Below, piece after piece: positions 11,090 through 21,150 of a stretch of DNA of 64,000 bases. Under the pieces are notes generated by a model that was not told the origin of the DNA, did no database searches, and saw nothing but the letters and a program-made list of their open reading frames with translations. Source of the stretch: Aporrectodea caliginosa (lineage: Eukaryota > Annelida > Clitellata > Crassiclitellata > Lumbricidae); the NCBI GenBank assembly GCA_020284085.1, contig JACEVL010000019.1, positions 2,896,498-2,960,497 on the forward strand, written 5' to 3'. How positions within the stretch are numbered: the stretch's first letter is position 1; every line of letters starts with the position of its first letter. The translations under genes and the position numbers were made by a program.

Positions 11090-11440
11090 ACAATCTGTGA
11101 GATTGAATATAATAGCTTCAAATAACGCATTTTAAAGGTGTCTTATTTGAACGTTGCATGTTGCGGTCTTTAAAGTCACGTCACGGCTCATTTAATGTAA
11201 CAAATTTATGAAGTCTTCTGTTTATTATATGGCTTCGATTAGACGCGTTTTAGAAATAAACCATTTACATAATCACAAGTATAACTTGACTGTAAACAGT
11301 TCTTTTCAGTGACGATTAAGGCTTTTTTCGGGGGCCATTGAAGCTTTCTTCGGGGCCACTGAAGCTTTCTTCGGTGGCCATGAAGCTCTTTTCGGTGTCC
11401 TTTAAACCAATTTTCGGTGGCTGGTTTCAATGGCAAAAAC
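11090..11440 (-). repeat. T box plus 22-bp minisatellite, duplicated block copy 1
   Basis: ACGCATTTTAAAGGTGTC is followed by CATTTAATGTAACAAATTTA and then four imperfect 22-bp units of the form GGCCATTGAAGCTTTCTTCG (11330-11425). The same order recurs at 11750-12140. Confidence 0.65.
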
Positions 11441-11442
11441 CC

Positions 11443-11539
11443 TAAGTTGCTGTTTCATAACAAGGATGATTATCGTCGCCCTCCTCCTTTCTCCAGGCTT
11501 GGAACTGGCACTACCAGAATAGGAACATGCAGCGGAGTT
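11443..11539 (-). mobile_element. Type 1 SINE copy lacking the hairpin
   Basis: GTTGCTGTTTCATAACAAGG shows that the TTTAACGACACTGTG segment has been lost; the body and the GCAGCGGAGTT end remain. Confidence 0.7.
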
Positions 11540-11654
11540 CAATTCTCATCCATTTCAGGTTGTGACTGATTTATATGCGTAAACTTTAGAGACTTCTGGG
11601 TTCATGGATGGTCTTTAGTTGAACCGACTGTGCATCACGAAATGTGTGTGTGTC

Positions 11655-11800
11655 CACAGTTTAACGGCAGCTTATGACAACGTAGGCCGTTGCCGCCGAC
11701 AAAGATTAGTTTTTGGCATAATACAGCTCTATTCACGAAATGAAGCGTATGAGATTATATATAGCGTAAACTAAACGCGTTTAAAAGGTGACTAATTTGA
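11655..11800 (-). mobile_element. Type 2 SINE with AACGGC/GCCGTT stem and T box
   Basis: TCCACAGTTTAACGGCAGC, a loop with TTATGACAACGTAG and GCCGTTGCCGCCGAC are followed at 11755 by TATATAGCGTAAACTAAACG and TTTAAAAGGTGACTAA. The stem is the G-C version of the one at 11843. Confidence 0.75.
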
Positions 11801-11819
11801 ACATTGCATTTCTACTATA

Positions 11820-12140
11820 GTAAGTCTTATTTATCATAGTTTAACGACATGTTGCGGTCGTTGACGTCACGACGCAGTTCATTTAATGTAACTAATTTAT
11901 GAAGTCGTTGATTAAATGCGATTTCTCATTACATGGCTTCATTAGAGTCGTTTTAAAAGTAAAGCATTTACAAAATTATAAGTCTATAACTTGTCCGTTA
12001 ACGGTTGTTTTCAGTGGCCATTAAAGCTCTTTTCGATGGTCTTTAAGGCTCTTTTCGGTGGACCTACAGGCTGCTTTTAATAGCCATAAATAAGGTCTAT
12101 TTCCGGGGCAATTATAGGCTCTTTTCAGTAGCAGGTAAGC
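11820..12140 (-). repeat. Duplicated block copy 2
   Basis: It opens with an AACGAC (11843-11848) / GTCGTT (11857-11862) hairpin, continues CATTTAATGTAACTAATTTA and ends in diverged 22-bp units around TCTTTTCGGTGG. Confidence 0.6.
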
Positions 12141-12149
12141 CCTGATGTT

Positions 12150-12410
12150 CATATTTTTTCAGGAGTTGGCCCTTTATTAATCAGCAGTTTAACGACAAAG
12201 GCCGTTGACGTCGTAGGAAATAATCGCGTAGGCCTACACGTTTGACTCCATGCATATAAAACGGTGCCAACTCAAATATAAGTTGCAGGGTTTAACGACA
12301 TGTTTTGACCACAAAATTTTTTAAATGTGGACGTCAACAACATTTAATGTTGTTGACGTCCACTGAAATTGTTTTCAAAAGTTCTCACCGTTCGGATGTT
12401 CACAACTTAC
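12150..12410 (-). repeat. Duplicated block with hairpins, partner of 10255-10500
   Basis: CAGTTTAACGACAAAGGCC, then GTTGACGTCGTAGG, then a second TTTAACGACATG terminus that runs into the long palindrome at 12327-12363, ending TTTCAAAAGTTCTCACC. Confidence 0.6.
12327..12363. repeat. Perfect 17-bp-arm palindrome
   Basis: GTGGACGTCAACAACAT and its exact complement are separated by TTA. It lies 107 bases left of the pogo element and could extrude as a cruciform. Confidence 0.95.
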
Positions 12411-12469
12411 GGTAGATCTGAAAAAGTTAATACAGAACTGATCGTCGGCTTTTACTTATAGGGCGAGTA

Positions 12470-12485
12470 GGGTATAATGGGGCAA
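12470..12485 (+). repeat. pogo left TIR
   Basis: GGGTATAATGGGGCAA, preceded by target-site TA. Confidence 0.95.
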
Positions 12486-12688
12486 GACCGTTATGTTTTT
12501 GATTTTTTGCATGTGGAAGGTTTGTCTGATAAAAGTCATAAGGAAAAAGTTACTGTAAACAATAATTGCTATTTGATGAACATGTATTAGTAATTGTTAC
12601 TGGCCAAAAACAGTGAAGCACTTCACAATTTTGAAGAAACTGAAGGTGCTGTGATTGACGATCTTGGCCCACCATGGGGGCAAGTTCG

Positions 12689-12880
12689 TTAATGTTTTGG
12701 GGCAAAACCGTTAATGTTATTGTTTCTGTCAAAGTCAACAGAAATCGCAAATAAAGACACCGCCTTCATATGCGGTGCATTTTCATGCCACCATTTCCAG
12801 CATGGACCACTGCAACCAATCCAGTCTTCAGTTGGTGGGTGAACGTACACCTCATCGCAAGCAGGACAAATATCCTCTGA
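12689..12880 (-). pseudogene. Out-of-frame C-terminal zinc-finger-like tail of transposase
   Basis: In a different phase from the DDE frame the bottom strand reads KESEDICPACDEVYV, then EDWIGCSGPCWKWWHEN, with stop TAA at 12689-12691. The C-x2-C, C-x3-C and WWH spacing is like the PHD-type half-finger ending many invertebrate Tigger proteins. The phase change falls in the T-runs at 12884-12906, so an indel there (biological or a sequencing error) probably broke the gene. Confidence 0.7.
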
Positions 12881-15212
12881 CTCTTTTTGTTTTTTAACCT
12901 TTTTTTCAATGTTTCTTTGGCAGATTTCTCAGTTTCTGTGGCACTTTCACCTTCCAGTTGCAGACGCCTTTTCGCAAGTTTCTTGGGAGGTTTGGGCACT
13001 GTGTTGTAATCAGGTCGTCGGCCCCTTTCAAACCCTACAGAAACCTTTTTACCCGTATTATTAACGTTACTTTTGACACGTTCCTTTCCATTGCTGGGCT
13101 TTTCCTCAAGTGCCTTGTCAACTTTTTTGGCAATCTTTGGTTTCTCTTTCTCAATGAGCTGCTGTTTGAATGGTGATGCAGTTATTAAGGAAGCTTTCTG
13201 CGCTCTTCCATTGCCAGCTCGTCTCGTAGTTGCTTTTGGTAAAGGTCGTATCATTTCAGGAGTTATACCTTGTGTCAACCTACTTGAACCTGGAGTACTA
13301 ATAAACACATCAGGATTTGTTGGCAAAGGAGGAGCATCTGCAGTGGTCATATCTGGTTGAGCATCAGGATTTGTTGGCAAAGGAGGAGCATCTGCAGTGG
13401 TAATATCTGGTTGAGCATCAGGATTTGTTGGCAAAGGAGGAGCATCTGCAGTGGTCATATCTGGTTGAGCATCAGGATTTGTTGGCAAAGGAGGAGCATC
13501 TGCAGTGGTCATATCTGGTTGAGCATCAGGATTTGTTGGCAAAGGAGGAGCATCTGCAGTGGTCATATCTGGTTGAGCATCAGGATTTGTTGGCAAAGGA
13601 GGAGCATCTGCAGTGGTCATATCTGGTTGAGCATCAGGATTTGTTGGCAAAGGAGGAGCATCTGCAGTGGTCATATCTGGTTGAGCATCAGGATTTGTTG
13701 GCAAAGGAGGAGCATCTGCAGTGGCAGGTGTCAGTGGAACGTCCGTGACTTCAGATGGTAGGAAATCAATGTCTGTCAACACTGAAGGGTCATAAGGCCA
13801 AATGCCAGTGCACTTGAAACCTTTGGTAGCCTTTTCAACCGTTGCAGCTCTCTCATATGCTGGCCGAAATATTCTAGCAACTTGGTATTGTGTTATTGCA
13901 CGCCCTGGATTGGAAACTTGCCAGTTGTCACACTGAGCAGCGTACAGTGACTTTAAAGGCCCATAAAAAACTACGTCCAATGGCTGCATTTTGTGGCTAG
14001 CATGAGGAGGCAAGCTTAGCATATGAATGCCATTTCTTCTGCATAACTCAATGATTGGTAGTGATATGTGCGATGAATGATTGTCCAGAATGAGAAGGAC
14101 TTGTTTCACAGTAGAAGGATTGACATGGTGTATGAAATGCTGTAAGTATTGCACGAATAGGTCCCGATTTATGAAACCGGAATCAGAGGTTAGTCCAATA
14201 CTACCTTCAGGAGCGCCATCCAACAAGTCGGGACGAAATCTTTTTCTAGGGAAAATGAAGGCTGGCGGAACATATACCCCACTAACACTGAAACAACAAA
14301 CCGCTGTTATAGTTTGACCTCTTTCACCAGACACTATCTTGTTGACTGACCGCTTCCCTTTAGCTGACACAACTTTTGGAAGACGAGAAGGTACAGTGCT
14401 CAAACCAGTTTCATCTAGATTGAAAATTTGTGATGAACCAAACTTATAGGTTTCAATTGTTGCCTTCAGAATACTGAAAAATCTGTCAACTTGTACACGG
14501 TTGAACCCCATGGCTCGTCCAAGGCTGGTTGGCTCGGGTGTACGTAAGACCAAACCCTGACGCTTTATGAACCCGTAAGCCCAATCTTTTCCTGCCAGAC
14601 GTGTAGTTTCGTTAAATGGATTTTCTCTACTGTTTTTTTCAGCCATATCGAATGCAAGGCTCCGGATATCTTTCAGTGTTAGACCAAAGAAACGTTGATC
14701 AAGTTCCATGCAATAATTCTTCAATTGAATCTCATGTTCCGTTGTGAAAACTGGCTTGAAACGCCCACAAGATATCGGCAGGGTTTCCTGTAATTGCCAA
14801 AAAATATAACTTCGATAGAAACACAGGCTAGGCAAATTTTAGTATAGTAGGCCTATAGAAACATATGCTTTGTAAATTCTAGCAGGCCTATAGCATAAAT
14901 ATTAATAATAGATTTTATGTAAGCCTATTCATACAAAATAAAATACAGAAGAAAAATTCTAGGAAAACATTTCCGATAAAAATAGCATAAGGTTACTGAA
15001 GAATTTGTCAAAAAAATTATTCAATATCTCAATTAAATATGTCACATAGGCACCCTCTTCAAATTGTCACGGAGGGTAGTCAATGGGATTCCCAAAGCGT
15101 CTGCTGTTTTTCGAATGCTTCGACCACCAGCAATCATATCACGAGCTGCTCGTCGAAGGTCTTCGGTACATCCGACCATCCTGTTTGTTTTTCGCTTGTA
15201 ATGTCTGACCAT
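12766..15212 (-). CDS. pogo/Tigger-like transposase (two exons, probable 3' frameshift)
   Basis: Cuts and rejoins its own element in the nucleus. Exon 1 (15212-15054) begins with ATG and encodes a Pipsqueak-type helix-turn-helix, with RRAARDMIAGG and TADALGIPLTTLRDNLKR. It ends at AGG|GTGCCT, phase 0. The intron 14788-15053 ends TTGGCAATTACAG, and exon 2 opens at 14787 in phase 0. Counted from the ATG at 14835 (whose first 16 codons are probably intronic), the DDE residues are D141 (FNLDETG), D251 (LILDNHSSH) and D287 (MQPLDVVF), spacing D35D. Residues about 372-510 are eight 18-residue repeats. The frame ends at 12766 in out-of-phase residues, whereas a zinc-finger-like tail is open in another frame. 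A DDE_1/CENP-B-like family member; splicing is inferred, not shown. Confidence 0.9.
13309..13722 (-). repeat. In-frame 54-bp minisatellite inside transposase
   Basis: Eight near-identical units encode TADAPPLPTNPDAQPDMT (18 residues); the last lacks the AQPDMT half and one unit has I for M. Because 54 is a multiple of three, copy-number change keeps the frame. The Pro/Asp-rich, low-complexity content suggests a flexible linker between the DDE domain and the basic C-terminal part. Confidence 0.95.
15054..15212 (-). CDS. Transposase exon 1, HTH_psq DNA-binding domain
   Basis: 53 codons from ATG (15212-15210), starting MVRHYKRKTNRMVGC. The sequence has the two-helix Pipsqueak pattern (basic start, RRAARDMI helix, SIRKTADALGIP helix-turn-helix) that sits at the N terminus of pogo/Tigger transposases. 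Downstream of the proposed donor the frame reaches TGA within three codons, which supports a splice site there. Confidence 0.82.
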
Positions 15213-15318
15213 TCTCACATATTATCCTGTAATCAATACATTACAATAACATCATTAAGATTACTTTGCCAAGTTTAAATTTACTTTCAATTTACTGGAT
15301 CAACAAGGTCAATGGAAA

Positions 15319-15372
15319 GGGGCAAGATCGTACACCAAACATGGGGCAAAAGCGCGCGAACGATCTTGCCCC
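15319..15372. repeat. Subterminal 13-bp inverted repeat of pogo element
   Basis: GGGGCAAGATCGT (15319-15331) and ACGATCTTGCCCC (15360-15372) are exact complements and share the GGGGCAAGA core of the terminal repeats. They lie upstream of exon 1 in the transcription direction, so they may bind transposase at its own promoter. Confidence 0.85.
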
Positions 15373-15736
15373 GATCGCCTTTGCCCCACGAATGGCGTTT
15401 CTGTAAGGACGCCATTTTATACTTATTACGGACAGATATGAACTCGGGTCTACCTACTGAAATATCATTTAATCTTGCCTTCATCCATATCTACATAGCG
15501 TTTCTCGTTAGCGCGCACGCAAATTGGACAATCACGTTTTCAAATTTTACAAATATTTTACGAAAATCGATGAAAACAAAGTTTACTCTGTGGATTTGAA
15601 GTAATACGACTAACCGCTTCAATCTCCTGTCGAAACAATGATTGTGTCTAGGTCATCACGCATGCGCTGTAGCATAGACTTAGTGAGAGCTGTTCAGGGC
15701 CTGTTCTCATTGAACGTTCTTGCCCCTTGCGCGCCT

Positions 15737-15752
15737 TTGCCCCATTATACCC
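15737..15752 (-). repeat. pogo right TIR
   Basis: TTGCCCCATTATACCC, followed by target-site TA. Confidence 0.95.
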
Positions 15753-15834
15753 TATGATATTTAAAAGAGGTGTGCAATTATTTTGGGATTATACAACAAC
15801 TCTTTTTTTAAATCAGGGAACCGCTCGTCTGCAT

Positions 15835-15930
15835 GCTTTTAACTACATTCATTCATTCATTCTGAGATTATATATAGCGCCCCTTCAAAATATCTACTCA
15901 GAGGCGCTCTCTGCGCTATCCTAATATATG
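15835..15930 (-). mobile_element. CR1/L2-type LINE 3' end with (GAAT)n tail
   Basis: ATTCATTCATTC, then TATATATAGCGCCCCTTC and CTACTCAGAGGCGCTC, is the complement of the 3' end at 61855-61922. No coding part remains. Confidence 0.7.
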
Positions 15931-16139
15931 ATGCTAAGTTATAACAAACGAACTTAATGCATCAGTTAGCAAAACAATGCACAGTAAACTGAAATAGTCA
16001 CTAGTGGCGGGCCAATGCACACACTTGGAACCAACTTGCAACGGATTCCCGTCGACAGCTGAAGATGGCATGGATGTTCAGAGTCTCTGAGCCAAGTTGA
16101 GTCGATAGAGTAGAGCGACGACAGGTGACAGCGTTCGCA

Positions 16140-16230
16140 AACACGGTGACGATTTTGTAACTGTGATTGTAATTGTAATTGTAACCGGACATAAATATAG
16201 CGCCGCTCGGAAATCAGCAGCGCTCTCGAC
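16140..16230 (-). mobile_element. LINE/SINE 3' end with (AATTAC)n tail
   Basis: TGATTGTAATTGTAATTGTA, then ATAAATATAGCGCCGCTCGG, is an antisense GCGCTATATTTAT-type 3' end plus tail. Sequence to the right (16230-16730) is GC-richer and unassigned, with no domain in its open frames. Confidence 0.55.
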
Positions 16231-16734
16231 CTGCGTCAGTGCCTGCGTCAGCGAACAAGAAAGTCTTACGACGATGCCGACGAGCAGTCCCTCACTGGTA
16301 TAGGTGATGAGGCATGTCCGGCTATTCGTCGAGGCACAAGGAGTACGTAGAAAAGGCATTCGTCGTTATTCGGTCGGTAGATTGACAGTGACTGAAGGTC
16401 GAGGTCACTCCAATGGCCCGCGTCGGTCGTCCTCCACCGAGACGAAAACACTCGGCTACAGGCGGCGTACACGGATCGTAGGGATCAGGCTCGACCGTGC
16501 ATCAGAAGGATTCAGTCGCGTGGTGACCAGGCGACTTGCGAACAAAATACCCTCAAACGCACAAAATCCTTGGCAAAAGCGACGGATAAGTCTGGCACGT
16601 AAACTAGCACCAGAAAACTCCAACATATCTTAAGTTACCGAGAAAATTCTGCTTTTAGACCAAATAATCCGTCGAAATGACGGAGAAGTCGATCATGCAG
16701 CGACCGACATGGCCGATGGCTTTCACAGAACTCC

Positions 16735-17083
16735 AATCAATTATTAACGCGATTAATGCGTTAATTAATTAACACGATTAAATTTTTAAGGCAGTTAACG
16801 ATATTGACACTTGCGTCCAATTATTTATAAATGCGCTAAGACAATTCTTGATAAAACCTCTCAGGCTTGTGAGGCTCTGTTAAACAAGTAGCAAAAGCGT
16901 GTTTGCTTTTTGCTTATTGAGTGCAAGTATTTATATAGCGCATATTCAGCGTAACTAATCAGCGTCGTAGAATTTGTACTTGTTATCTATTGTGACATAC
17001 GATTTCAAGTTTATCGAGTTATTAAACATTTTAATCGTGCGATTGATTTAGATTAAAAAATTTTAATCGTTGCCTACCCATAA
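16735..17083. mobile_element. hAT-like MITE, ATTAACGCG family, copy 1 (degraded)
   Basis: It shares TTAACGCGATTAAT, ATTTATATAGCGCATATT and the AATTTTAATCGTTGCCTACCC end with 35942-36306 and 55779-56158. The outer left terminus (TAGGGCTGGGC) has been lost. Confidence 0.7.
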
Positions 17084-17143
17084 TAATAATAATAATAATA
17101 ATATATATATGTGTGTACATATATTAGATTATATATATATTAG

Positions 17144-17215
17144 GGCTGCGGATTTTAAAAGATTAATTAATCGATTAATCGTTGAAATATTAATCGAATA
17201 ATTTTGGATTGTTTA
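17144..17215. mobile_element. Possible hAT-like terminus
   Basis: TAGGGCTGCGGATT followed by TTAATCGATTAATCG resembles the terminus of the 35942 family, but no matching right end is seen before 18 kb. Confidence 0.35.
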
Positions 17216-18001
17216 ATTTTCTTGCTTATTAAATAAGCGAGAAAATTCAATTTTCATGATGTGGTGGAAAAAAGCGTGACCACATTTCTTTTCTGCATGC
17301 CATTCTGGGGCACCACAGTACTTCCAATCTAGCTGTGCTCATTGGGAAAAGCTCTATACGCATTGGCAATGCCTCAACTGAAATTTATTTGTAAGTTTTA
17401 GAACCAAATTAAGCACTTTGTTTGTAGTTTCTTTAATTAGAAAGAAAACGAGCCATAAATAGACAAGCTATAGTAAAAACTTGATAAAGTAACTGGTTAT
17501 GGTCTGTCTCATCCGTGTTACACATAACTGTTAATTTTGGCAAAGTTACCATTTACAAATTAGAAACATGAAAATTGAAATGATTAGTATACTAATGAGC
17601 CATGTATGGATTTAATTTATTTACAGTAAAGCTACTCTACTCTCTTTTATTTGGGGAATATCAACCTTAAAAGAGGTGTGTAATAATCTTTAACATCGCT
17701 AAGTGATAAGCAGAAATGTAAAGTACGTAACCTAAGCAATATAATGTAGACCATACTGTTGAAACGCATTTTCTGCCATTTCCTACAAAAGCATCAACTT
17801 TTTTTCCTATGACAAACTTAGGAAATGTTTAGTAATCCATATCGAAGTTAATCTTCACCTGAAATTCTGTTTTAATAAGCTTACTTGAGCCTCTGTTTCT
17901 TGTATCACATCAGAATGATTCCATCAAACTATGAAACTAAGCACTCTTTCAACTGCAGTATTTTAAGCAGATGATGAATTTGACAAATTTCAAATTATTT
18001 G
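17216..18001. other. Unassigned AT-rich interval
   Basis: No domain, repeat family or structured motif was found. Confidence 0.4.
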
Positions 18002-18005
18002 TTAA

Positions 18006-18974
18006 CCCTAGGGCTACCAAGCTTTTTTTTTGTAACACTGGCTACCAAGGGGGTGGTTACCACCCCCCCTGGATTTCGTGTTTGGTTTTACATATCATAA
18101 CTTGTAATATAGCATTGGATTCAGCATTCATTTCTGCACAGAATGGTATATTTAGTTGTACATTATGTGAATGCACCTCGAAATTACATCACTTTTAACA
18201 ACGGAACCCATTAATTAGCAATATTGTATATTATTGCGTACATTTTGTACTTTTTGGATAAACAAATATAAGATTATGTGTGTTTTGAAACTAATCTATG
18301 TATAAAAGATACACAAAATCATCCCTACACATGTTTATATAGTATAAATGTACATCCATACATATATATCCATACATATATATCGGTTTACGTTGTAATG
18401 CTGCATGTATTCAGCCATTTTCACACAGATTACGCGTATTATTATTTATTTTGATCACTTCCGGTATTCAAAAGACAAAGATGTAGGTATGCAAATGAAG
18501 CCCTTCATTCCCTCTAAAGAATGGTATCTTTGTTTCTCTTCCAGGAAGACAAATGAATACGCTACAGACAAAAAACTAAGGGGGAGTGCTTCCATTCAGC
18601 CATTTTTCACGCATATTACGCGTATTATTATTTATTTTGAGCACTTCCGGTTGTCTCAGGTCAACTCAGTGACCACAGAAATGTAGCCCCACATTCCCTC
18701 TATAGAATGGTATAATTTGTGTCTCTTAATATTAAATGACGGATAAGATATAGTCGAAAATCTAGGGGGGGTATCCACCCACCCCTGGTGCCTCAGGTAT
18801 ATTGGGTATAACTTTTGAACGGTGTGAGATATCATCTCACATTTTACCTCAAAACGTGTGTAAATGAACCCCCTACAGATACCTAAAAGGTCAAATTTTT
18901 ATTCCAGACGGAAAAAGTTTGAGATGAAAAAAACCTAGGGGGGTGGCAACCCCCCCCCCTTGGTAGCCCGAGGG
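18006..18974. mobile_element. piggyBac-like MITE, copy 1
   Basis: TTAA (18002-18005, 18975-18978) flanks inverted ends CCCTAGGGCTACCAAG / CTTGGTAGCCCGAGGG. The TTAA target and CCCTAG start are the piggyBac hallmark. It is non-coding. An internal segment (TTCAGCCATTTTCACAC to the next TTCAGCCATTTTTCACG, 18413 and 18595) is duplicated in tandem at about 182 bp. An inverted second copy lies at 41987-43262. Confidence 0.88.
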
Positions 18975-19179
18975 TTAAGTTGTCGTATTTAATAATAGAA
19001 AAAATTCATTTCGGGGCGTTTCATTGTCCCAGAAAGGACGTGCCCATGGCAATTTGAGGGACATTTTTTAATCAATTCCGGGTTTGTCCCGGAATTTGGT
19101 CACCCTATAATTTTTATAGGAAAGAGAATAGCCATCATATCTGTCCTTGCCAGGTTTGTAAAGACTTTATATACAGTGT

Positions 19180-19460
19180 ATATATATATATCTAATCATA
19201 TATATATATGCAGCTATACGAATACGTACGTGTGTGTGTGTGCACATAAATACCTAATGCGTAATTAAATACAAAAATCAATATATAAATATATAGGAAA
19301 TATATATTTGTAAAATAGATAAAATATATAATTATATGGATTGATAATATATAATATGAATCTGCAGTGGTAAAACATATACATTATTCATGCGACGCAT
19401 AATATACATATTTATAATATTTATGCATTGATAATATATAATATGAATGTGTATGTGGAA

Positions 19461-19491
<31 letters not shown>

Positions 19492-20280
19492 ATATATATA
19501 TTTAGATATAATTTTGAGTATGTTTCTATTATAAATAAATCGATGGCAGAGTGCCAAAGTGGTCTCTGGCGGTTTGCGAGTTAAATTCATCTGGCAGATA
19601 TTATTCCCTGGGGCTAAACTCTTCAAGAAAAGCCGGCGCTAAATGAGAACAGCCGACGTTGTATATTAAGCGGGATTTCTGACGTCTTACATTTCAGAAC
19701 TTCATTTGATAAGATTAATATCGAAAATATATGCATACTTTAGTTCTTACATAATACACGTATATATATGCAATTAGGCGCTTTGTATTTTATATATATA
19801 TATTATATATATATATTTATATACACGCAGTCTATATATAAATAATATTTTGGTAACCACTTTATATATATATTTATATATTACTGATGGATGCGATGCA
19901 TATATATATATATATATAAATATATATATATTAAATGTATGATATATATGCGTACATGTGCATGTATATGCTTGTATCTGTGCGTATATGCATGAGTATG
20001 TTTATGCATGCACGTATTATGTTTATATGCATTTGTATATAAGTAATGTATATCTGTATATATGTATGCATATATATGTATATGTATACGCATATAATTA
20101 TATATATATGCATATATATATATATACATATATATATATATGCTTATATATATATGCATATACGTGTGTATATGTATATGTATTATTACGTATATATATG
20201 TGTGTAGATGTATGGTGTATATTTAAAATAGGCCTATTATATATATATATAGAATATAAGTATATTGATATGAATGTATG
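19180..20280. repeat. AT-rich microsatellite belt
   Basis: Alternating TATATA, TATATATG and ACATATAT tracts with a short unique island at 19500-19700. Open frames across it are rich in Tyr, Ile and Met only because of the repeat. Confidence 0.9.
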
Positions 20281-20504
20281 TAATAATAATAATAATAATA
20301 ATCTTTTCTTTATTAAGCGCCTGACAAACGCACTGCGCTGTACATTTCCATGTTATGCAATTGAAATCTTAACTACTAACAGAACAGACAGCTTGCAATA
20401 CAGCGGCGCTAATAGCAGCCTACAAAGCAAATCCGCCCAACGGGGGCTCGAACTCAGTACCTCTCGGTCTCTGTGCCATCTGTTATCCAAAGCGCCACGG
20501 CCCT
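20281..20504 (-). mobile_element. tRNA-Arg-derived SINE, copy 1
   Basis: The bottom strand starts GGGCCGTGGCGCTTTGGATAA (A-box region, close to tRNA-Arg), has B box GTTCGAGCCC and a body with CAGGCTGTCTGTTCTGTTAG-like sequence, and ends in TCAGGCGCTTAATAAAGAAAAG plus an (ATT)n tail. Other copies are at 33498 and 37258. Confidence 0.85.
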
Positions 20505-20565
20505 AGTTATATATGCATATGAATAAATCGCAATATGATTAAAACAATCAAAAGGGTGCACTGCA

Positions 20566-20812
20566 TTGCTCCGAAAATCAAAGCTCCGAAATTCACAGCT
20601 CCGAAAGTTAACTGTTGAGAAATCAAAGCTCCGAAAAGTCAAAGCTCCGAAAAGTCAAAGCTCCGAAAAGTCAAAGCTCCGAAATTCACAGCTCCGAAAG
20701 GTAACTGTTGAGAAATCAAAGCTCCGAAAAGTCAAAGCTCCGAAAAGTCAAAGCTCCGAAAAGTCAAAGCTCCGAAAATGAAACCTCCGAAAATCAAACT
20801 TCCGAAAAGTGC
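20566..20812 (+). repeat. Left arm: GCTCCGAAAAGTCAAA array
   Basis: About 15 TCCGAAA units 16-18 bp apart, with a higher-order block (CACAGCTCCGAAAG, TAACTGTTGAGAAATCAAAG) repeated at 20595 and 20687. Confidence 0.95.
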
Positions 20813-20845
20813 TGAGAGTTTTTAATGGTCGGACTATGAAGTATA

Positions 20846-21140
20846 CGCTTTTGTTTCACCAAGAATCAAAGGGGGCTAGCTTTGTTTGACGAAGAATCAA
20901 AGGGGGCTAGCTTTGGTGTGCTTGTGAAACTTAAGCGAAGTTGAATTGCTTAGAGCTTTATTAAACGTTCCTCAGCATTAGACTGTTACGCATCACCGAT
21001 TACCATGGCTTGAGTGATTCGATAATTTCGTAATTGGTCGGACTTGAAAGAATCTCTGAAGAAATTGTTCTGAGCAGCCACTTGAAAAGCTTTTGTTTGA
21101 CGAAGAATCAAAGGGGACTAGCTTTGGCGTGCCTGTGAAA
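20846..21140 (+). repeat. Duplicated leader of the RING cassette
   Basis: GAAGAATCAAAGGGGRCTAG, with TAGCTTTG, appears three times: twice in tandem (about 20861 and 20891) and again near 21101. The copy at 20891 is followed by GTGTGCTTGTGAAACTTAAG and CCTCAGCATTAGAC, mirroring the real promoter downstream at 21120-21240. The upstream promoter copy seems to be a decayed duplicate. Confidence 0.75.
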
Positions 21141-21150
21141 CTTTGGTTCA

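Larger units (their letters stand above)
12470..15752 (-). mobile_element. Complete pogo/Tigger-like DNA transposon
   Basis: The ends are perfect 16-bp inverted repeats (GGGTATAATGGGGCAA), flanked by TA at 12468-12469 and 15753-15754, the target duplication of Tc1/mariner/pogo elements. Length is 3283 bp. It carries one transposase gene in two exons on the bottom strand. GGGGCAAGA/GGGGCAAAA words recur subterminally at both ends (about 12676 and 12699; 15319, 15345, 15360 and 15716 in either sense), likely extra transposase sites. Everything needed in cis appears to be present. Confidence 0.93.

Noticed and set aside
13357..13761. Top-strand 134- and 107-codon frames with IRICWQRRS or LLAKEEHLQW repeats
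   Set aside because: Antisense shadows of the in-frame minisatellite in the transposase.
16304..16633. 109-codon top-strand frame, Arg-rich
   Set aside because: No start context, domain or homologue recognised; overlapping frames on the other strand are equally long.
18006..18974. Coding content of the piggyBac element
   Set aside because: Two short frames (93 and 75 codons) lack transposase motifs; the element is non-autonomous.
19015..19130. Right end of a hAT element (GGTCACCCTATAA)
   Set aside because: No left partner or target duplication could be found.
19881..20506. Tyr/Ile/Met-rich frames including a 182-codon one
   Set aside because: Low-complexity translation of the TATATATG belt and then of the tRNA-Arg SINE antisense strand.
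20566..20781. 71-codon frame of Leu-Arg-Lys-Ser repeats
   Set aside because: A by-product of the GCTCCGAAAAGTCAAA array forming the left arm.
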